DNA from: REEB506 sp049317545
Lineage (GTDB): Bacteria; Pseudomonadota; Alphaproteobacteria; Caulobacterales; Aquidulcibacteraceae
Length of the DNA: 64,000 nucleotides
Assembly: GCA_049317545.1 (NCBI GenBank)
Contig: JBMOIB010000004.1
Location: 19,395 to 83,394, forward strand
Reading direction: 5' to 3'
The notes below the pieces were generated by a model. The model saw only the letters and a program-made list of their open reading frames with translations, did not search any database and was not told the DNA's origin. Made by a program: the position numbers and the translations under genes. Positions 63,406 to 64,000 of the stretch are shown here, in pieces. Position 1 is the first letter of the stretch, and the number at the start of each line of letters is the position of its first letter.

Positions 63406-64000
63406 ATGCCGCGTCTGCCCGATTGGCTCATCTACCTCCTCGTCCTCGGCGGCCTTCTATGGGCGCTCGGGCAGGTCGACGAGCGGGCCGACGCACCGCC
63501 GGCGCCGCCGCCTGAACTCGAAGCGCCGCCCGCCGCGATCGAAGGGCCCCTCCTTCCTGGGCCTTCGCAGTTTGATCCCGAAGTCATGGTCGAGGTCGGC
63601 CCCGTAGCCTCCGGCGTCGGCACTGCATTCGCGATCGATTCCAACGGCTGGTGGCTTACCTCGCGTCACGTCGTCGACGCCTGCGACCGCGTCGGTCTGG
63701 TCGTGAGCCGGGGCCGCGCCGTCGAAGCCATGGAAGTGCGGATCGCGCGGTTCGCCGATCTCGCGCTCATCAAGACCGATCGGGCGCCTGACCCCCTGCT
63801 CCTGGATCTCACGGAAGACGATTTCCACATCGGCCAGACCGCCTTTCACGTCGGCTACCCGCAAGGCCGCCCCGGCGAAGCCGCCACCCGCCTGATCGGC
63901 CGCGAAACGCTGGTTGCGCGCGGCCGGTATGAACTCCAGGAGCCGGTGCTCGCCTGGGCCGAACTCGGGCGCACCAAAGGCGTGATCGGCACGCTCGCCG
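63406..64000 (+). CDS. Trypsin-like serine protease, C-terminus cut by the window edge
   Basis: The first 198 codons are present. An N-terminal membrane anchor (LPDWLIYLLVLGGLLWALGQ) is followed by a proline-rich linker, then GVGTAFAIDSNGWWLTSRHV with the catalytic His and IARFADLALIKTDRAP with the catalytic Asp. The serine (G-x-S-G-G) lies beyond 64000. It is probably a periplasm-facing protease of the trypsin_2/DegP-like fold. The start may be the GTG at 63403 or the ATG at 63406. Confidence 0.85.
   Translation, partial: MPRLPDWLIYLLVLGGLLWALGQVDERADAPPAPPPELEAPPAAIEGPLLPGPSQFDPEVMVEVGPVASGVGTAFAIDSNGWWLTSRHVVDACDRVGLVVSRGRAVEAMEVRIARFADLALIKTDRAPDPLLLDLTEDDFHIGQTAFHVGYPQGRPGEAATRLIGRETLVARGRYELQEPVLAWAELGRTKGVIGTLA

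Noticed and set aside
1..64000. CRISPR arrays, prophage, insertion sequences, integrases, tRNA or rRNA genes
   Set aside because: I looked for regular direct repeats with spacers, transposase or integrase motifs, and cloverleaf structures, and saw none. A tRNA could still be missed without a covariance scan.

Overview
The window looks like chromosomal DNA of a rod-shaped, Gram-negative alphaproteobacterium. It has high GC, GTG starts and ATGA overlaps. It also has an H-NS/HvrA-type protein, Kdo (LPS) genes, system I cytochrome c maturation genes, an OxyR-AhpC-AhpD set, CtrA-type TTAACCAT half-sites, and an ffh-rpsP-rimM-trmD ... rplS-mtaB-ftsY-yciB block. The gene mix resembles Caulobacterales/Hyphomonadaceae, but that placement is an inference. 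Almost everything is housekeeping or core metabolism. I saw no prophage, insertion sequence, CRISPR array, rRNA or tRNA. No gene-free stretch exceeds 300 bases; the longest are 21427-21702, 47059-47313, 14468-14709, 24251-24490 and 38884-39107, and each is described in the features.

Layout. 1-5.5 kb (minus strand): a truncated H-NS-like gene, VanZ-like, MDR dehydrogenase, MFS transporter, and a three-gene module (DUF6285-like, APH-fold phosphotransferase, unknown beta-rich protein). 5.6-8.5 kb (plus): PaaI thioesterase, DUF423, epoxide hydrolase, prolyl aminopeptidase. 8.5-14.5 kb (minus): the complete elongasome operon mreB-mreC-mreD-mrdA-rodA. 14.7-18.4 kb: EamA transporter, a secreted subclass B3 metallo-beta-lactamase, an MDR reductase and an SDR. 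18.4-24.3 kb: a palindromic repeat, a lysophospholipase-like hydrolase, an SCP2 protein, an acyl-CoA carboxylase beta chain, a secreted RNase T2 and two tandem lipoprotein methyltransferases. 24.3-30.1 kb: a small heat-shock gene with an RpoH-like promoter and a ROSE-like leader, a GST, and envelope sugar genes (kdsD, galE, kdsA, GT4). 30-37 kb: a shortened RibD-like deaminase, a PhnZ-like HD protein, a small unknown gene, dapF, an rRNA pseudouridine synthase, an S9 peptidase and a DAACS transporter. 37-42 kb: divergent oxyR / ahpC-ahpD and a hybrid histidine kinase. 42.4-50.8 kb: the SRP/ribosome block. 50.8-55.6 kb: NUDIX, a MarR protein with a histone H1-like tail, and ccmABCDG plus a GST. 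55.6-64 kb: APC permease, HAD hydrolase, PhhB, SDRs, a lipoprotein, a FliL-like exported protein, patatin, membrane proteins and a truncated trypsin-like protease.

Functional themes. Genes for one process are tightly packed. The mre/mrd operon builds the side wall. ffh, ftsY, rpsP, rplS, rimM and trmD couple ribosome assembly to membrane targeting. kdsD and kdsA feed Kdo for lipid A core. OxyR has a well-spaced tetramer-like site in front of ahpC. ccmABCDG exports heme and reduces apocytochrome.

The observations most worth a second look are these: the RpoH promoter plus ROSE-like thermometer in front of hsp20; the MarR regulator with an H1-like tail; the paired exported methyltransferases; a PhnZ-like HD protein that lacks the Tyr-x-x-Glu pair; the truncated RibD-like protein; the APH/DUF6285 module; and two families of dispersed palindromic repeats. 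I found no clearly novel multi-gene system, and I do not claim one.
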